Numbered from the stretch's first letter, positions 32,338 through 42,011 are shown. The stretch is DNA of 44,742 bases from Pseudomonadota bacterium (GCA_018623135.1 JAAZVW010000008.1:1-44742), one strand, 5' to 3'. Notes: generated by a model not told the origin, from the sequence alone. Program-made: numbers and translations.

Positions 32338-34746
32338 ATGGCTTCTTTTATCTTTAAACAAATACAATCAAACATTTTCGGCAAGCGTCCAGCACCTCAA
32401 GTTGCTGATCGTAAAGAGCCTTATTTAAATATTGATGCTTTCTCTTTAGAAGAGGACACACCTAATCTTGCCTACAACAAACGCCTTAAAGAAGCCGAAA
32501 AGCGTTTTAAACAAGCACAAACAAAAGGTGCACAGCAAGAAAAATCAAAAGAGCCGCAGGAGCGTCAGAGCCTCTTTAAAAACATTTTTGCAGGCTTTGG
32601 GCAAACCCCTCATGCCCAAAAAGCAGCAACAGCTGCAGGTAAAATGGCGCAAACAACCCAAAAAGTCGCTCAAGCCTATGGCATGGATGTGGAAACATAC
32701 AAAAAAGAACAAGCCCGTCTTTTACGTTCTGTTCATGTCAAAAATAACATCGCACAAGAACGCGTAGAATTTGAAAAGCATATGCAAGCACAAAAAGAAC
32801 GTTTTGAAGCAGCACAATCTTCTGCTCATAAACCAGCGCAAGCAGCAACCGAAAAAGCTCAGGATGATATTCCTGTTCTTACAGAAAAAGTAACCCTTCA
32901 TGCACAACATGAAGAAATTTCTGAACCAGTAGCAGAAGAAACAAAAACTCAATACTCTAAACTTTCTAGTGTTAAAAAGTTTTTAAGTCAGTCTTTTAGC
33001 AATGCAAAAAAATATATGGATGAACGCGCCGCAGAAATTCGCCGCGAACGCGCAGGTGAGCCTGATCCAAACACACCAGATCTTAACTTAAAAGAATATC
33101 CTTCAGAAATTGATAAGCTTTTAGCCTATATAGATCAGGAAAACTTACCTGATTACCATATCCAGAACAGTCAGCTAGATAATGAAATTCCTGTAGAAGA
33201 TAAATACTACACAGGGCGCGATTATGTTATTAAGCAAATTAATAAACTTGCTGTACTTGCAGACCAAACAGATATTAAGCTAGAGGCAAACACCCACATT
33301 GTATTGCTACAAACATTTAACAATAGATATGGCGATGATCTCGATCAGTCTTTAGCTGAAAACCCTGAGTTTATTGAAACGCTCAATGAAGAATTAGACC
33401 TAATCTTGACAGAACCTTCTAGCGATGAGCAAGAAAAGATAATGAACATACGTCAGGCAAACTTTAAACCTGGCAACCATAAAGCAGCTGAAAAAATTAA
33501 AACAGATAATAAAAGTTTATCTGATGATATTTTTAAACAAATCGGTCGTGAGCGCCATAAATCTTACATCGAACAAAGTGTTGACGCCCTAAAACTTGAT
33601 GAAGCAAAACAGCTATCTCAGCCTCAAAAACAGCAAATGCAAGTATTCTATTTAGCTGAAGAGCGTGACCGCATTTTAGCCACAGAAAATTTACCATACC
33701 AGCAACAACAAGCTAATATTCTGGATGACTCTATGGCTAAGGTAAACAAAAAATTTGCGCAAGCAATTATTACAGGCCCACAGCTTCCACTAGCGCAAAT
33801 TGTTGCCAATACAAATAATAAGCAACTACGCAGTGGTTATCAGGCCTATACAAAGCATAAAGACGCGATAGAAAAAGGCATCAAACCTAAAGAAATTTCT
33901 GTAAAAATGTCAGAAAAACAAGTTGAGCAAAAACAGCAAAAAACTGAACAAAAAGCACAGGTAAATACACCTAAACCAGCAGCAGAAGCTAAAAAACCGA
34001 CGCAGGCAGAAAAGCCATCAAAAGCATATACACAGGTGTATAAAGACATATCTGCAGATGAGCTTGCTCTTGTACCTTTAGAAGAAGAAACAGCTCAACC
34101 AGAGAAAAAAGTTACAAAAAATAAAGAAAAGCCACAACAAGGTAATTCTAAAACACAAGCCAAAGCACTACAGCAACAAGCTGAAGAAATGCGACAAAAT
34201 CGTGAGCTTAAACGTAAAGAAACAACAACAAAAGAGAAAAAACCTTCTCTTAAAAACCAGTTAGATCAAGAGTTAGAAACTTTAGATATTTACCACAAAT
34301 TCTTTGACCAAAATTTTGAAGGTTTTGAAAAACGTGAGGCAACTTTTGAAACAGCTAAACATGCGCGATATGGCGAAGCTAATAACAATGTACGCAGTGC
34401 TGTGCAAAGCTTTAATAAAGCGTTAGAGGCAAATACAAAAGCCCAAGAGGTTGTTACGAACCGAAAAGAAGATCCTGAAGCCTTTAAAGCTTTACAAGAA
34501 AAATTTGGTTTGGCAACAAAAGAGCAAATTGCACAAACAGCCGAGAATCCAAAAGCATATCGTGACGCTCAGCTAACGGCGATTGACCATGTTAAAAGCT
34601 TAAACATGAAATATGTTGAACTGATTATGCAACATAAACCTGAAGCTGACGAGCCTCCGCTTGAAGTTCAATTTAATGAATTTAAAGAAGCTTTAGAGCA
34701 AGAAAAAGATCAACAAGAAAGAGAAGATGTTTCTCCGAACCGTTAA
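32338..34746 (+). CDS. Large hydrophilic protein of unknown function, coiled-coil rich
   Basis: An 802-residue protein I do not recognise. It has no signal peptide and no membrane helix, and is very rich in Lys, Glu, Gln and Ala. Residues from about 45 to 250 and from about 510 to 650 look like disordered or coiled-coil linkers (for example EKQVEQKQQKTEQKAQVNT). More structured stretches lie near 260-390 (YYTGRDYVIKQINKLAVLAD, IVLLQTFNNRYGDDLDQSL) and 660-790. It contains only rare Cys and Trp. GGGGA 11 bases upstream, its own promoter and its terminator mark it as a real single-gene unit. A scaffold or surface-associated role is possible, but nothing in the sequence decides it. Confidence 0.75.
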   Translation: MASFIFKQIQSNIFGKRPAPQVADRKEPYLNIDAFSLEEDTPNLAYNKRLKEAEKRFKQAQTKGAQQEKSKEPQERQSLFKNIFAGFGQTPHAQKAATAAGKMAQTTQKVAQAYGMDVETYKKEQARLLRSVHVKNNIAQERVEFEKHMQAQKERFEAAQSSAHKPAQAATEKAQDDIPVLTEKVTLHAQHEEISEPVAEETKTQYSKLSSVKKFLSQSFSNAKKYMDERAAEIRRERAGEPDPNTPDLNLKEYPSEIDKLLAYIDQENLPDYHIQNSQLDNEIPVEDKYYTGRDYVIKQINKLAVLADQTDIKLEANTHIVLLQTFNNRYGDDLDQSLAENPEFIETLNEELDLILTEPSSDEQEKIMNIRQANFKPGNHKAAEKIKTDNKSLSDDIFKQIGRERHKSYIEQSVDALKLDEAKQLSQPQKQQMQVFYLAEERDRILATENLPYQQQQANILDDSMAKVNKKFAQAIITGPQLPLAQIVANTNNKQLRSGYQAYTKHKDAIEKGIKPKEISVKMSEKQVEQKQQKTEQKAQVNTPKPAAEAKKPTQAEKPSKAYTQVYKDISADELALVPLEEETAQPEKKVTKNKEKPQQGNSKTQAKALQQQAEEMRQNRELKRKETTTKEKKPSLKNQLDQELETLDIYHKFFDQNFEGFEKREATFETAKHARYGEANNNVRSAVQSFNKALEANTKAQEVVTNRKEDPEAFKALQEKFGLATKEQIAQTAENPKAYRDAQLTAIDHVKSLNMKYVELIMQHKPEADEPPLEVQFNEFKEALEQEKDQQEREDVSPNR

Positions 34747-34749
34747 TCA

Positions 34750-34778
34750 AAAAAGCCACTCATATTGAGTGGCTTTTT
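34750..34778. terminator. Terminator between the 802-residue gene and ahcY
   Basis: Thirteen-base stem AAAAAGCCACTCA / TGAGTGGCTTTTT with a TAT loop. It is symmetric enough to serve the two convergent genes. Confidence 0.92.
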
Positions 34779-34794
34779 ACTTTTTTAAGTAGAT

Positions 34795-36087
34795 TTAGTA
34801 GCGATAAAAGTCTGGCTTATAGGGGCCTTCAACCGCAACACCTATGTAAGCTGCTTGTTCTGCGGATAAAACATCAAGCTCCACTCCTATTTTCGCTAAA
34901 TGTAATGAAGCCACTTTTTCATCTAACACTTTTGGCAACAAATAGACGTCATTTTTATATTGAGAGCCATTTTTAAACAGCTCTATTTGTGCAAGCACTT
35001 GGTTTGTAAAGCTCGCACTCATCACAAAACTTGGGTGACCTGTTGCACAGCCTAAATTAACTAAACGCCCTTCTGCAAGTACAATAAGTTCACGCCCATC
35101 GGGCAAGTGCACTTTATCAACTTGAGGTTTAATATTCTCCCATTTGTAATTACGTAATTTATCAATTTGAATTTCAGAATTAAAATGACCAATATTACAA
35201 ACAATAGCTTGGTCTTTCATGCTCAGCATATGATCAATTGTAATGACATCAATATTACCTGTGCAGGTTACAAAAATATCGCCAAGTGTTGCGGCTTTTT
35301 CCATTGGCATAACTTCAAAGCCTTCCATCGCGGCTTGGAGTGCATTAATTGGGTCGACTTCAGTCACAATTACGCGGGCACCTTGCCCCCTAAAAGATTG
35401 TGCACAACCTTTACCTACATCGCCATAACCGCCGACAACCGCCACTTTCCCGGCAATCATAACATCGGTTGCGCGTTTTATTCCGTCTAGAAGTGACTCA
35501 CGGCACCCATACAAATTATCAAACTTAGATTTTGTGACAGAATTATTAACATTAAAGGCTGGCACCTTAAGTTCACCTGCTTTTGCCATTTGGTTGAGAT
35601 AGTGAACACCTGTTGTTGTTTCTTCTGAAATACCACGCACTTCTTTCATGAGTTCAGGGTATTCTTTATGCATAATCGCTGTAAGATCGCCGCCATCATC
35701 TAATATCATATTAGGTCGCCAACCATCTTTACCTTCTATGGTTTGTTTAATGCACCAGAGGTATTCTTCTTCTGTTTCCCCTTTCCATGCAAAAACAGGA
35801 ATACCTGCTGCAACCATTGCAGCTGCCGCTTGATCTTGCGTTGAAAAGATATTACAAGAGGACCAGCGTACTTCAGCACCTAAAGCGATAAGTGTTTCAA
35901 TAAGCACTGCTGTTTGAATTGTCATATGCAAACAGCCAACAATACGCGCCCCTTTTAAAGGTTGTTCTTTCGCGTATTCTTCCCTTAATGCCATAAGGCC
36001 TGGCATTTCTTTTTCGGCGATAGTAACTTCTTTGCGTCCCCAATCGGCGAGCGAAAGATCTTTAATTTTATAATCTGTAAAAGACAT
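34795..36087 (-). CDS. ahcY: Adenosylhomocysteinase
   Basis: A 430-residue cytoplasmic enzyme that hydrolyses S-adenosylhomocysteine to adenosine and homocysteine, which relieves inhibition of methyltransferases. The NAD-binding region [20 protein letters not shown] and the substrate motifs [15 protein letters not shown] and [20 protein letters not shown] are conserved. The C-terminus PYKPDFYRY is the typical end of the family and supplies residues to the neighbouring subunit. AAGGAG precedes the start. It is 26 bases downstream of rapZ and probably co-transcribed. I saw no SAH riboswitch upstream. Confidence 0.98.
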   Translation of the reverse strand: MSFTDYKIKDLSLADWGRKEVTIAEKEMPGLMALREEYAKEQPLKGARIVGCLHMTIQTAVLIETLIALGAEVRWSSCNIFSTQDQAAAAMVAAGIPVFAWKGETEEEYLWCIKQTIEGKDGWRPNMILDDGGDLTAIMHKEYPELMKEVRGISEETTTGVHYLNQMAKAGELKVPAFNVNNSVTKSKFDNLYGCRESLLDGIKRATDVMIAGKVAVVGGYGDVGKGCAQSFRGQGARVIVTEVDPINALQAAMEGFEVMPMEKAATLGDIFVTCTGNIDVITIDHMLSMKDQAIVCNIGHFNSEIQIDKLRNYKWENIKPQVDKVHLPDGRELIVLAEGRLVNLGCATGHPSFVMSASFTNQVLAQIELFKNGSQYKNDVYLLPKVLDEKVASLHLAKIGVELDVLSAEQAAYIGVAVEGPYKPDFYRY

Positions 36088-36113
36088 AAGATTCTCCTTG
36101 ATATTTTACCTGG

Positions 36114-36971
36114 TTATTGTGGCATATCGCGGTGATATTTCTGGATCTCAAATGGGCTATCGGCAAAATGTTTATGCATATGCTCTGTTATCATTACACT
36201 ACGATGCTTACCCCCTGTGCAACCAAAAGCAACAGTAAGATAGCTTTTATTTTGTGCAAATAAAGGCAATTGATGCTCAATAAGGGCTGATATTTTATCT
36301 GCTGTTGATATAAAGTTTTCATCGGCCGCAATATAAGCAGCTACATCCTTATTTTGCCCTGTAAAGGGGCGTAAGTTTTCATCCCAATGTGGGTTACGTA
36401 AGAAACGCACATCAAAAACCAAATCAGCTTCTCTGGGAATGCCATGTTTAAAACCGAACGACATAAAGAAAACTTGCATATGAGGACTTGTTTGCGCAGA
36501 AAAATGTTTTTTAACTTCATCAGCAAGTTCTGCTGGTTTCATGTTAGATGTATCCATCATTTGGTCAGACATATGACGCATATCCTCTAACAAATCTTTT
36601 TCAAGCGTAAGGCTTTCTGCGACAGGCCTTGTTGGTGAAAGTGGATGCACACGGCGGGTTTCTGAATAACGCCTTACAAGAACATCCATATCCGCATATA
36701 AATAAAGAATATGACTTTCTATATGCTGATGTGCACGGATTTCATTTACGGCGGATTGCACATGGGTGGTAATATCTTGGTTACGCACATCTACACCCAA
36801 TGCCAAGCATTCTGGCAAGGCTGATTCATCTGAAAGCAAAGATGGGATAAGCCTTAACGGCATATTATCGATACATTCGTAACCCAAATCTTCAAGCGTT
36901 TTAAGCGCGGTAGATTTACCCGCACCACTTAAACCCGAAACAATGACAATCTTTTTCTTATGTTCAGCCAT
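36114..36971 (-). CDS. rapZ: RapZ-family nucleotide-binding protein / RNase adapter
   Basis: A 285-residue P-loop protein. GLSGAGKS at 13-20 is the Walker A motif, and the family signature GYECIDNMPLRLIPSL follows. The C-terminal domain has FMSFGFKHGIPREADLVFDVRFLRNP and VAFGCTGGKHRSV, the segments that bind RNA and amino-sugar phosphate in E. coli RapZ, which controls glucosamine-6-phosphate synthase through small RNAs and RNase E. In other bacteria the exact role is less clear. It lies downstream of hpf, as in many proteobacteria, but the usual ptsN gene between them is absent here. Confidence 0.94.
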   Translation of the reverse strand: MAEHKKKIVIVSGLSGAGKSTALKTLEDLGYECIDNMPLRLIPSLLSDESALPECLALGVDVRNQDITTHVQSAVNEIRAHQHIESHILYLYADMDVLVRRYSETRRVHPLSPTRPVAESLTLEKDLLEDMRHMSDQMMDTSNMKPAELADEVKKHFSAQTSPHMQVFFMSFGFKHGIPREADLVFDVRFLRNPHWDENLRPFTGQNKDVAAYIAADENFISTADKISALIEHQLPLFAQNKSYLTVAFGCTGGKHRSVMITEHMHKHFADSPFEIQKYHRDMPQ

Positions 36972-37020
36972 TTATTTGATTCCCTTTAATTTTTACCCCT
37001 TTAAGGGTAACGAAGATACA

Positions 37021-37051
37021 AAAAAAAGACCAGTAAATACTGGCCTTTTTT
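37021..37051 (-). terminator. Intrinsic terminator after hpf
   Basis: On the minus strand a stem of GGCCAGTA / TACTGGTC flanked by A and T runs, 14 bases after the hpf stop. It separates rpoN-hpf from rapZ-ahcY. Confidence 0.88.
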
Positions 37052-37064
37052 AAGAGGTTGCAAC

Positions 37065-37679
37065 TTAAGCTGTTTTTGCTTCTGTTGCTAATTGGTCTAC
37101 TTCGATCCAACCGATTGTGTCGCCTTCTTCTTCACGGTACACAAGGTTTAAACCACCTGTTTGCGCATTTACAAACATAAAGAAGTTTACGTGTAGAAGA
37201 TCCATTTGCATCACAGCATCATCTACTGTCATTACAGAAATGTTACGCACATCTTTATGCTCTACTTTAGGCATAAATTCAGCGAACATATCTTCTGGTG
37301 TATCTTCTAGAGATTCTTCGTTCACAAGTTGCTGTGTCATACGGAATGCAGCAACTTCGTTAAGTTTCTCTAAATTATCTTTTGTACGACGGCTGTATTT
37401 TTGCATACGACCTTTGTACTTAGAAAGCTGGCTTTCTAGCTTTGCAAGTGCGGCATCAAATGCTGTATAAGCATCGTCGTTGCTACCTTGAGCACGTAAA
37501 CGCAAACCTTGGCCTGCTGTACCAATTTCTGCAACAGTGCGGTGTTGATCTTTATGAAGACTTACGTGAACATCTACAATGTTCACAGGGTATTTTGCTA
37601 AATCAGCTAGTTTTTGTTCAACATATTCAACTACTGAATCGCCTACATCCATATGGATACCTGTTACACGTACATCCAT
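37065..37679 (-). CDS. hpf: Ribosome hibernation-promoting factor, long form
   Basis: A 204-residue HPF/YfiA-family protein. The start at 37679 (MDVRVTGIHMDVGD) has AAGGAG eight bases upstream; a longer in-frame start at 37733 lies inside rpoN. The N-terminal domain (1 to about 105) binds the 30S decoding site with the beta-alpha-beta-beta-beta-alpha fold. The C-terminal domain (about 145-200), with ISVMTVDDAVMQMDLLHVNFFMFVNAQTGGLNLVYRE, drives 100S ribosome dimerisation in long-form members. The gene follows rpoN by 16 bases, so both are probably one transcript, a common proteobacterial arrangement. Confidence 0.95.
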   Translation of the reverse strand: MDVRVTGIHMDVGDSVVEYVEQKLADLAKYPVNIVDVHVSLHKDQHRTVAEIGTAGQGLRLRAQGSNDDAYTAFDAALAKLESQLSKYKGRMQKYSRRTKDNLEKLNEVAAFRMTQQLVNEESLEDTPEDMFAEFMPKVEHKDVRNISVMTVDDAVMQMDLLHVNFFMFVNAQTGGLNLVYREEEGDTIGWIEVDQLATEAKTA

Positions 37680-37695
37680 TGTACTACTCCTTTTA

Positions 37696-39114
37696 TTAAG
37701 TTGGGCGGATGCGTCGTTCCGAACTAGAGCCAATACCTAATGCTTCTCGGTATTTTGCAATGGTTCGGCGTGCGACATCTACGCCTTCTGCTTTTAGCAT
37801 TTTAACAAGCTTCTCATCTGATAGAGGTTTGGCTCTATCTTCTTCAGAAACTAAACGTTTTATCATCTGTTTCACACTCTCTGCGGCAACGCTTTGTGTA
37901 CCACCTGTTGTGTTAATAGCAGATGAGAAAAAGAATTTCAGTTCAAACACGCCAAGGGGTGTTTGCATATATTTACCAGTTGTGACACGAGAAACTGTTG
38001 ACTCATGCACATCAATTTTTTCTGCGACCTCTTTAAGAGTCATCGGCTTAAGACTTTCAACACCAAAGTCAAAGAAGTCTGCCTGCATTTCTAAAATTGC
38101 GTTGGCTGTTTTATAAATACTACGCGCACGCTGTTCTAGGCTTTTAACCAGCCATTGTGCACGATTTTTCTTTTCATGTACGAAAGACTTATCATCGCCT
38201 TTGGCCTTTAAATTATCGTAACCACGGTTAATAAGCACCTTAGGCATCGCTTCTGCGTTAAGTTCCGCAATCCATTGACCTTGGCTATCTCGACTAACCA
38301 TAATATCTGGCACAACGGCAGAGGCGTTTTCTCCGCCATATAGTAACCCTGGTTTTGGATTAAGGTTACGTATTTGTTGTGCCGCAAGCTCAATATCTTC
38401 ACGCTCTACTTTAGCAAGACGCATAAGCTTTTTAAAATCTTGCTGAGCAAGTAAATCAAGATGCTCTAAAATAAGTAAGGCCGTATCGTCTACCAAATCA
38501 ACATCATTTATAAGCTGAATTTTAAGGCATTCTGCTAAATCACGGGCGCCAACACCTGTAGGTTCCATACTTTGGAGCATTTTAAGCGCCTGGTGCATGC
38601 GTTTATCATCTACAGCTAATTTACGAGCAAGGTCATCAGTATCTGTACGCAAATAGCCTGCATCATCCACATCATCAATAAGGTATTTGAGTAAGAACGT
38701 AAGGACAGGGTCATCTGTCATTAAACCAATTTGGTTATTTAAATGTTCTTTAAGGCTTTCTTCTTTCGTGGCTGTTTGTTCCCAGCTTAGGGCATCATCA
38801 TCTGATGCAACAGATTGCGCTGACGCACCGCGACCAGAATCATACATATCTTCCCAGTCGTAATCCATAGACTCTGTTTCTAGCTCACCTGAATCCATCT
38901 TTTCTGCGGAATCTAGCTCTTGGCTATCTTGCTGGTCTGGGGCTACTTCTTCTGAATTTTCATCTGATTTTAAAAACGGGTTTTCAAGCATTTCCGTTTC
39001 AATGTAGCTCTGTAGATCGAGAGAAGACATTTGGAGCAACTTAATAGCCATCTGAAGCTGTGGTGTCATCACCAAGCCTTGACGCATCTCTATATTTAAA
39101 CGTTGCTCTACCAT
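37696..39114 (-). CDS. rpoN: RNA polymerase sigma-54 factor
   Basis: A 472-residue sigma-54. Region I is glutamine- and leucine-rich (LVMTPQLQMAIKLLQMSS and LQSYIETEMLENPFL), which contacts activators. The acidic region II follows (about 50-115), then the core-binding domain and the helix-turn-helix (TLKEVAEKIDVHESTVSRVT). The RpoN box ARRTIAKYREALGI is at about 448-461. Sigma-54 needs an AAA+ activator to open promoters. A strong candidate target promoter in this window is that of the major pilin gene at 5214-5229. The gene has its own sigma-70 promoter and is followed by hpf. Confidence 0.97.
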   Translation of the reverse strand: MVEQRLNIEMRQGLVMTPQLQMAIKLLQMSSLDLQSYIETEMLENPFLKSDENSEEVAPDQQDSQELDSAEKMDSGELETESMDYDWEDMYDSGRGASAQSVASDDDALSWEQTATKEESLKEHLNNQIGLMTDDPVLTFLLKYLIDDVDDAGYLRTDTDDLARKLAVDDKRMHQALKMLQSMEPTGVGARDLAECLKIQLINDVDLVDDTALLILEHLDLLAQQDFKKLMRLAKVEREDIELAAQQIRNLNPKPGLLYGGENASAVVPDIMVSRDSQGQWIAELNAEAMPKVLINRGYDNLKAKGDDKSFVHEKKNRAQWLVKSLEQRARSIYKTANAILEMQADFFDFGVESLKPMTLKEVAEKIDVHESTVSRVTTGKYMQTPLGVFELKFFFSSAINTTGGTQSVAAESVKQMIKRLVSEEDRAKPLSDEKLVKMLKAEGVDVARRTIAKYREALGIGSSSERRIRPT

Positions 39115-39152
39115 AGGCGTTGCCTTTTTTAATTTTTTGTTCTTATATTTTT

Positions 39153-39182
39153 ATTATAACGAACCTGCGCTGAAAATGTCAG
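39153..39182 (-). promoter_or_regulatory. Sigma-70 promoter for rpoN
   Basis: On the minus strand CTGACA, 18 bases, TATAAT. The -10 is perfect and the -35 differs from consensus by one base. Transcription would start about 32 bases before the rpoN ATG. Confidence 0.55.
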
Positions 39183-39189
39183 GCTTTTT

Positions 39190-39211
39190 AAGCATTTTGA
39201 ATGCTTTTTTT
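39190..39211 (+). terminator. Short hairpin with T run between rpoN and lptB
   Basis: AAGCATT / AATGCTT with a TTG loop and a T run on the plus strand. No plus-strand gene ends here, so it may mark an antisense or chance structure; the rest of this 164-base gap holds the rpoN promoter. Confidence 0.3.
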
Positions 39212-39278
39212 ATATCTATTTGTTTTATAAATGATATGTATGAATCTAAGAATATGATTAAGAAGATTTTACTCCCGC

Positions 39279-40040
39279 TTAAGACAACTTAAAGTTCTCT
39301 CCCAAATACACGCGACGCACTTCCTGATTGTTAACGATATCTTCAGGCGTGCCTTCCATAATTACTTTACCTTCATAAATGATATAAGCACGATCTACCA
39401 AACTTAAAGTCTCACGTACGTTATGGTCGGTAATTAATACACCCAAACCACGTTCTTTAAGATCTGCAACCAAATGGCGGATATCAGCAATAGCAATAGG
39501 GTCTACACCTGCAAAAGGTTCATCTAACAAAATATAAGAAGGGTTAGCGGCAAGTGCACGAGCAATTTCTACACGGCGACGCTCACCACCTGAAAGAGAT
39601 GGTGCAGGGCTTTTTCTTAATTTTGTAAGACCAAATTCTTCCAACAAAGCTTCTAAACGACCACGAATATGGCGCGAATCTTTATGGCGTGCTTGTAATA
39701 TAGCGGTAATATTTTCTTCAACAGTCATACCACGGAAGATGGAAGATTCCTGAGGTAAATACCCCAAACCCAAGCGAGCACGGCGGTAAACAGGCAAATC
39801 TGTCACCACATTACCATCAATTGTAACTTGGCCTTTATCTACTTCTGTAAGACCTGTTACAGCATAAAAAGAGGTTGTTTTACCTGCACCGTTTGGCCCT
39901 AAAAGCGCCACAACTTCACCACGGCGCACAGCAAAAGAAATATCTTTTAAGATAGCACGTCGACGAATTGTTTTTTGCAAATTAGAGGCTACTAGACCTG
40001 TTTGAGGTGTATTTAGAGCTGTTATTTTATGTTCTGTCAT
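39279..40040 (-). CDS. lptB: LPS export ABC transporter ATPase LptB
   Basis: A 253-residue cytoplasmic ATPase that powers lipopolysaccharide extraction with LptFG. Walker A is GPNGAGKTT, the Q-loop is YLPQESSIFRGMTVEENI, the signature is LSGGERRRVEIARAL, and Walker B is YILLDEPFAGVDPIA, a stretch typical of LptB. The switch histidine is in ITDHNVRETL. The N-terminal 18 residues extend a little beyond the usual start. It follows lptC and lptA in the standard order and precedes rpoN, as in many proteobacteria. Confidence 0.96.
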   Translation of the reverse strand: MTEHKITALNTPQTGLVASNLQKTIRRRAILKDISFAVRRGEVVALLGPNGAGKTTSFYAVTGLTEVDKGQVTIDGNVVTDLPVYRRARLGLGYLPQESSIFRGMTVEENITAILQARHKDSRHIRGRLEALLEEFGLTKLRKSPAPSLSGGERRRVEIARALAANPSYILLDEPFAGVDPIAIADIRHLVADLKERGLGVLITDHNVRETLSLVDRAYIIYEGKVIMEGTPEDIVNNQEVRRVYLGENFKLS

Positions 40041-40120
40041 TTATATGTATAGCATTTAGTTTTAATTGGTTTTAAATATATCTCTTGATTCAAAGAAACT
40101 GTCAACTCTTAGTTCCTTAT

Positions 40121-40588
40121 TTAGCGACCTTTAATAGCGCCTGCGCTAAATTCTGCACGCACGCGGTTTACATCTTCACCCATAAGTTGAGCTTTTCCTG
40201 TCGCAATATTAAATTCTAGTTTTTCACCTTTAAGCAAAGTACCATCACGTTTATAGTCCACATTACCTTCAAGCAAAAGAATTTGGTTGTTAATGTTATA
40301 GGTTGCTTTATCACCCTTAACCACATCATTGCCTTTAACCACTTTTACATCACCAATAGCGTAAACTTCTTGGATATCATCGGCCTGATTTTCATATGAA
40401 GCGATAAGCTCTTGCGCTGTTAAATACATACCCTGATGCGTTACTTTGACTTGGCCTGTAAAACGCACTTCTTTTTTATCTTGTTCAAAAAATAGAGCAT
40501 CCGCATCAATTTTAACTGGAAAGGGATTCGCGCTTACTTGCAAAGAAGCAACAACAAACAAACTGAGCGATAACAATAGCTTTAGCAT
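40121..40588 (-). CDS. lptA: LPS transport periplasmic protein LptA
   Basis: A 155-residue exported OstA/LptA-family protein with signal peptide to about residue 20. LptA forms the periplasmic bridge for lipopolysaccharide. The beta-jellyroll repeat pattern is visible as strands such as DALFFEQDKKEVRFTGQVKV, DKATYNINNQILLLEGNV and LKGEKLEFNIATGKAQL. The length is typical. It starts 3 bases after lptC and precedes lptB. Confidence 0.93.
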   Translation of the reverse strand: MLKLLLSLSLFVVASLQVSANPFPVKIDADALFFEQDKKEVRFTGQVKVTHQGMYLTAQELIASYENQADDIQEVYAIGDVKVVKGNDVVKGDKATYNINNQILLLEGNVDYKRDGTLLKGEKLEFNIATGKAQLMGEDVNRVRAEFSAGAIKGR

Positions 40589-40591
40589 ATT

Positions 40592-41254
40592 TTATTGCCC
40601 TTTCTGATTAGGATAAAAAACAACTTCAACATTACCTGTAAATGTCATTTTTTGACCACCATTTATCATTTGGAAGTGATTCGCCTTCATTTGACCTTTA
40701 GGCCCTTTGATAACCAAAGGAGCATCAATCACCGCCTCTGATGTTTTAAGATAATAATGCGCGACCTCTGTTACCAGTTCATATCCCTCATAAAGAGCAT
40801 TAACGGATTCTTTTAAAATAACTTTTTTATTTTCCGCATCATAAAAGCCATAGTTTGCGCCAAAGCTTACAGAGCGTTTTTGCGCCGTTTGAGCCTCTGC
40901 ATTAAAGGACTGTAATTCTATTTGCTGATAACCCTCGCCAACCTGCCTTGCAGAAGCAGCAGAAATTTTCCAGTGACGACCTTGCTCATCTCGGCCTGAA
41001 TACTTTGGCCCTTGCATTGTTACAGAAGCGACTTCTTCTACCGCTTGGTCAATTTTCTTTTTAACCTGATCTTTCTTAGAAGATGCTAATGCCGCAACTT
41101 GGGTATTTTCGGAACCAGATACTGATTCTTCCGTAACCACATCTTCTGAAACATAACGATCCACCTTTGCCTCTGAAAACAGCATATATGTACCTAATGC
41201 GGCAAGCGCAATAAGAACAAATTTGATACGAGAAACTTGGCGTGTATGCTTCAT
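40592..41254 (-). CDS. lptC: LPS export protein LptC
   Basis: A 220-residue protein with one N-terminal membrane helix (about residues 9-27, IKFVLIALAALGTYMLFS) and a periplasmic jellyroll domain, the LptC plan. A linker rich in Ser, Val and Lys (about 35-80) is longer than in E. coli LptC. Characteristic strands include ISAASARQVGEGYQQIELQ and GPKGQMKANHFQM with MTFTGNVEV. LptC receives lipopolysaccharide from LptBFG and hands it to LptA, whose gene follows directly. Confidence 0.9.
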   Translation of the reverse strand: MKHTRQVSRIKFVLIALAALGTYMLFSEAKVDRYVSEDVVTEESVSGSENTQVAALASSKKDQVKKKIDQAVEEVASVTMQGPKYSGRDEQGRHWKISAASARQVGEGYQQIELQSFNAEAQTAQKRSVSFGANYGFYDAENKKVILKESVNALYEGYELVTEVAHYYLKTSEAVIDAPLVIKGPKGQMKANHFQMINGGQKMTFTGNVEVVFYPNQKGQ

Positions 41255-41261
41255 ACCTTAA

Positions 41262-41936
41262 TTAAAACTTTCGGTTATAGTGGTGTAAGAAGATGTCTTC
41301 AAAATCCCAACCCATAAGGTCCAGCTGAGAGCGATATGGGAAAAATTCCATACAAGCATTCATAAGTTCTTGACGGCCAAATTTTTCAAGGCGTTCATCT
41401 AGACCTTTTTTAACTTCATGTAGATAAACAACATCTGAAGCGGCATAATCTACCTGCTCATCTGTAAGTGTTTGCGCACCCCAGTAGGTGATATCTTGCT
41501 TTTTAGGGAACTTAGGAGAGTCCACAAATTCATTAATAACCGCTTTTGTGCCATGATGGTCTGTATAAGTACGCACCAAACGAGACGCCACTTTTGTGCA
41601 ATACACAGGGCGTGGCAACACACCTAAGTAATTTAATAGGTGCGCCATATCAACACGTGGGTAATGGAAAATTTTAGTAATGTCTTTATTTTCAAGAAGC
41701 TTAATAAGGTTTGGAGCTTGATTGATATAATTATTCTCATCATCAAATTTAACAAGCCAAATGTTACCATGGCCATCGCCAACCTGAACGATACACAAGC
41801 GATCACGACGTGGGTTTAAGCCCATCATTTCACAATCCATCGCTGCGCAGTTATCTTTAAAATTAATATCCGCAGGGATATCTTTGCAAATTTCTACTTT
41901 TGTGCCTTCTGGAAGCTGGCTTTCGTATGTATCCAT
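41262..41936 (-). CDS. rnd: Ribonuclease D-type 3'-5' exonuclease (short form)
   Basis: A 224-residue DEDD exonuclease. The acidic catalytic residues lie in AMDCEMMGL, FHYPRVDMAHLL and VDYAASDVVYLHEV, so motifs ExoI, ExoII and ExoIII are complete with a tyrosine of the DEDDy type. It lacks the HRDC domains of the E. coli enzyme, which matches the short alphaproteobacterial form. It trims tRNA or other structured RNA 3' ends in the family. It lies 7 bases before lptC in the lpt unit, a recurrent arrangement. Confidence 0.92.
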   Translation of the reverse strand: MDTYESQLPEGTKVEICKDIPADINFKDNCAAMDCEMMGLNPRRDRLCIVQVGDGHGNIWLVKFDDENNYINQAPNLIKLLENKDITKIFHYPRVDMAHLLNYLGVLPRPVYCTKVASRLVRTYTDHHGTKAVINEFVDSPKFPKKQDITYWGAQTLTDEQVDYAASDVVYLHEVKKGLDERLEKFGRQELMNACMEFFPYRSQLDLMGWDFEDIFLHHYNRKF

Positions 41937-42011
41937 TCTTACCTCATTTACTTCATCAAATTTTCAGTACAATTCAGAAAAAGAGTATACCAGATGTTTC
42001 CTTAGAAATCA

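Noticed and set aside
36088-36113. SAH riboswitch before ahcY
   Set aside because: Only 26 bases separate ahcY from rapZ, which hold just a ribosome binding site; there is no room for the aptamer.
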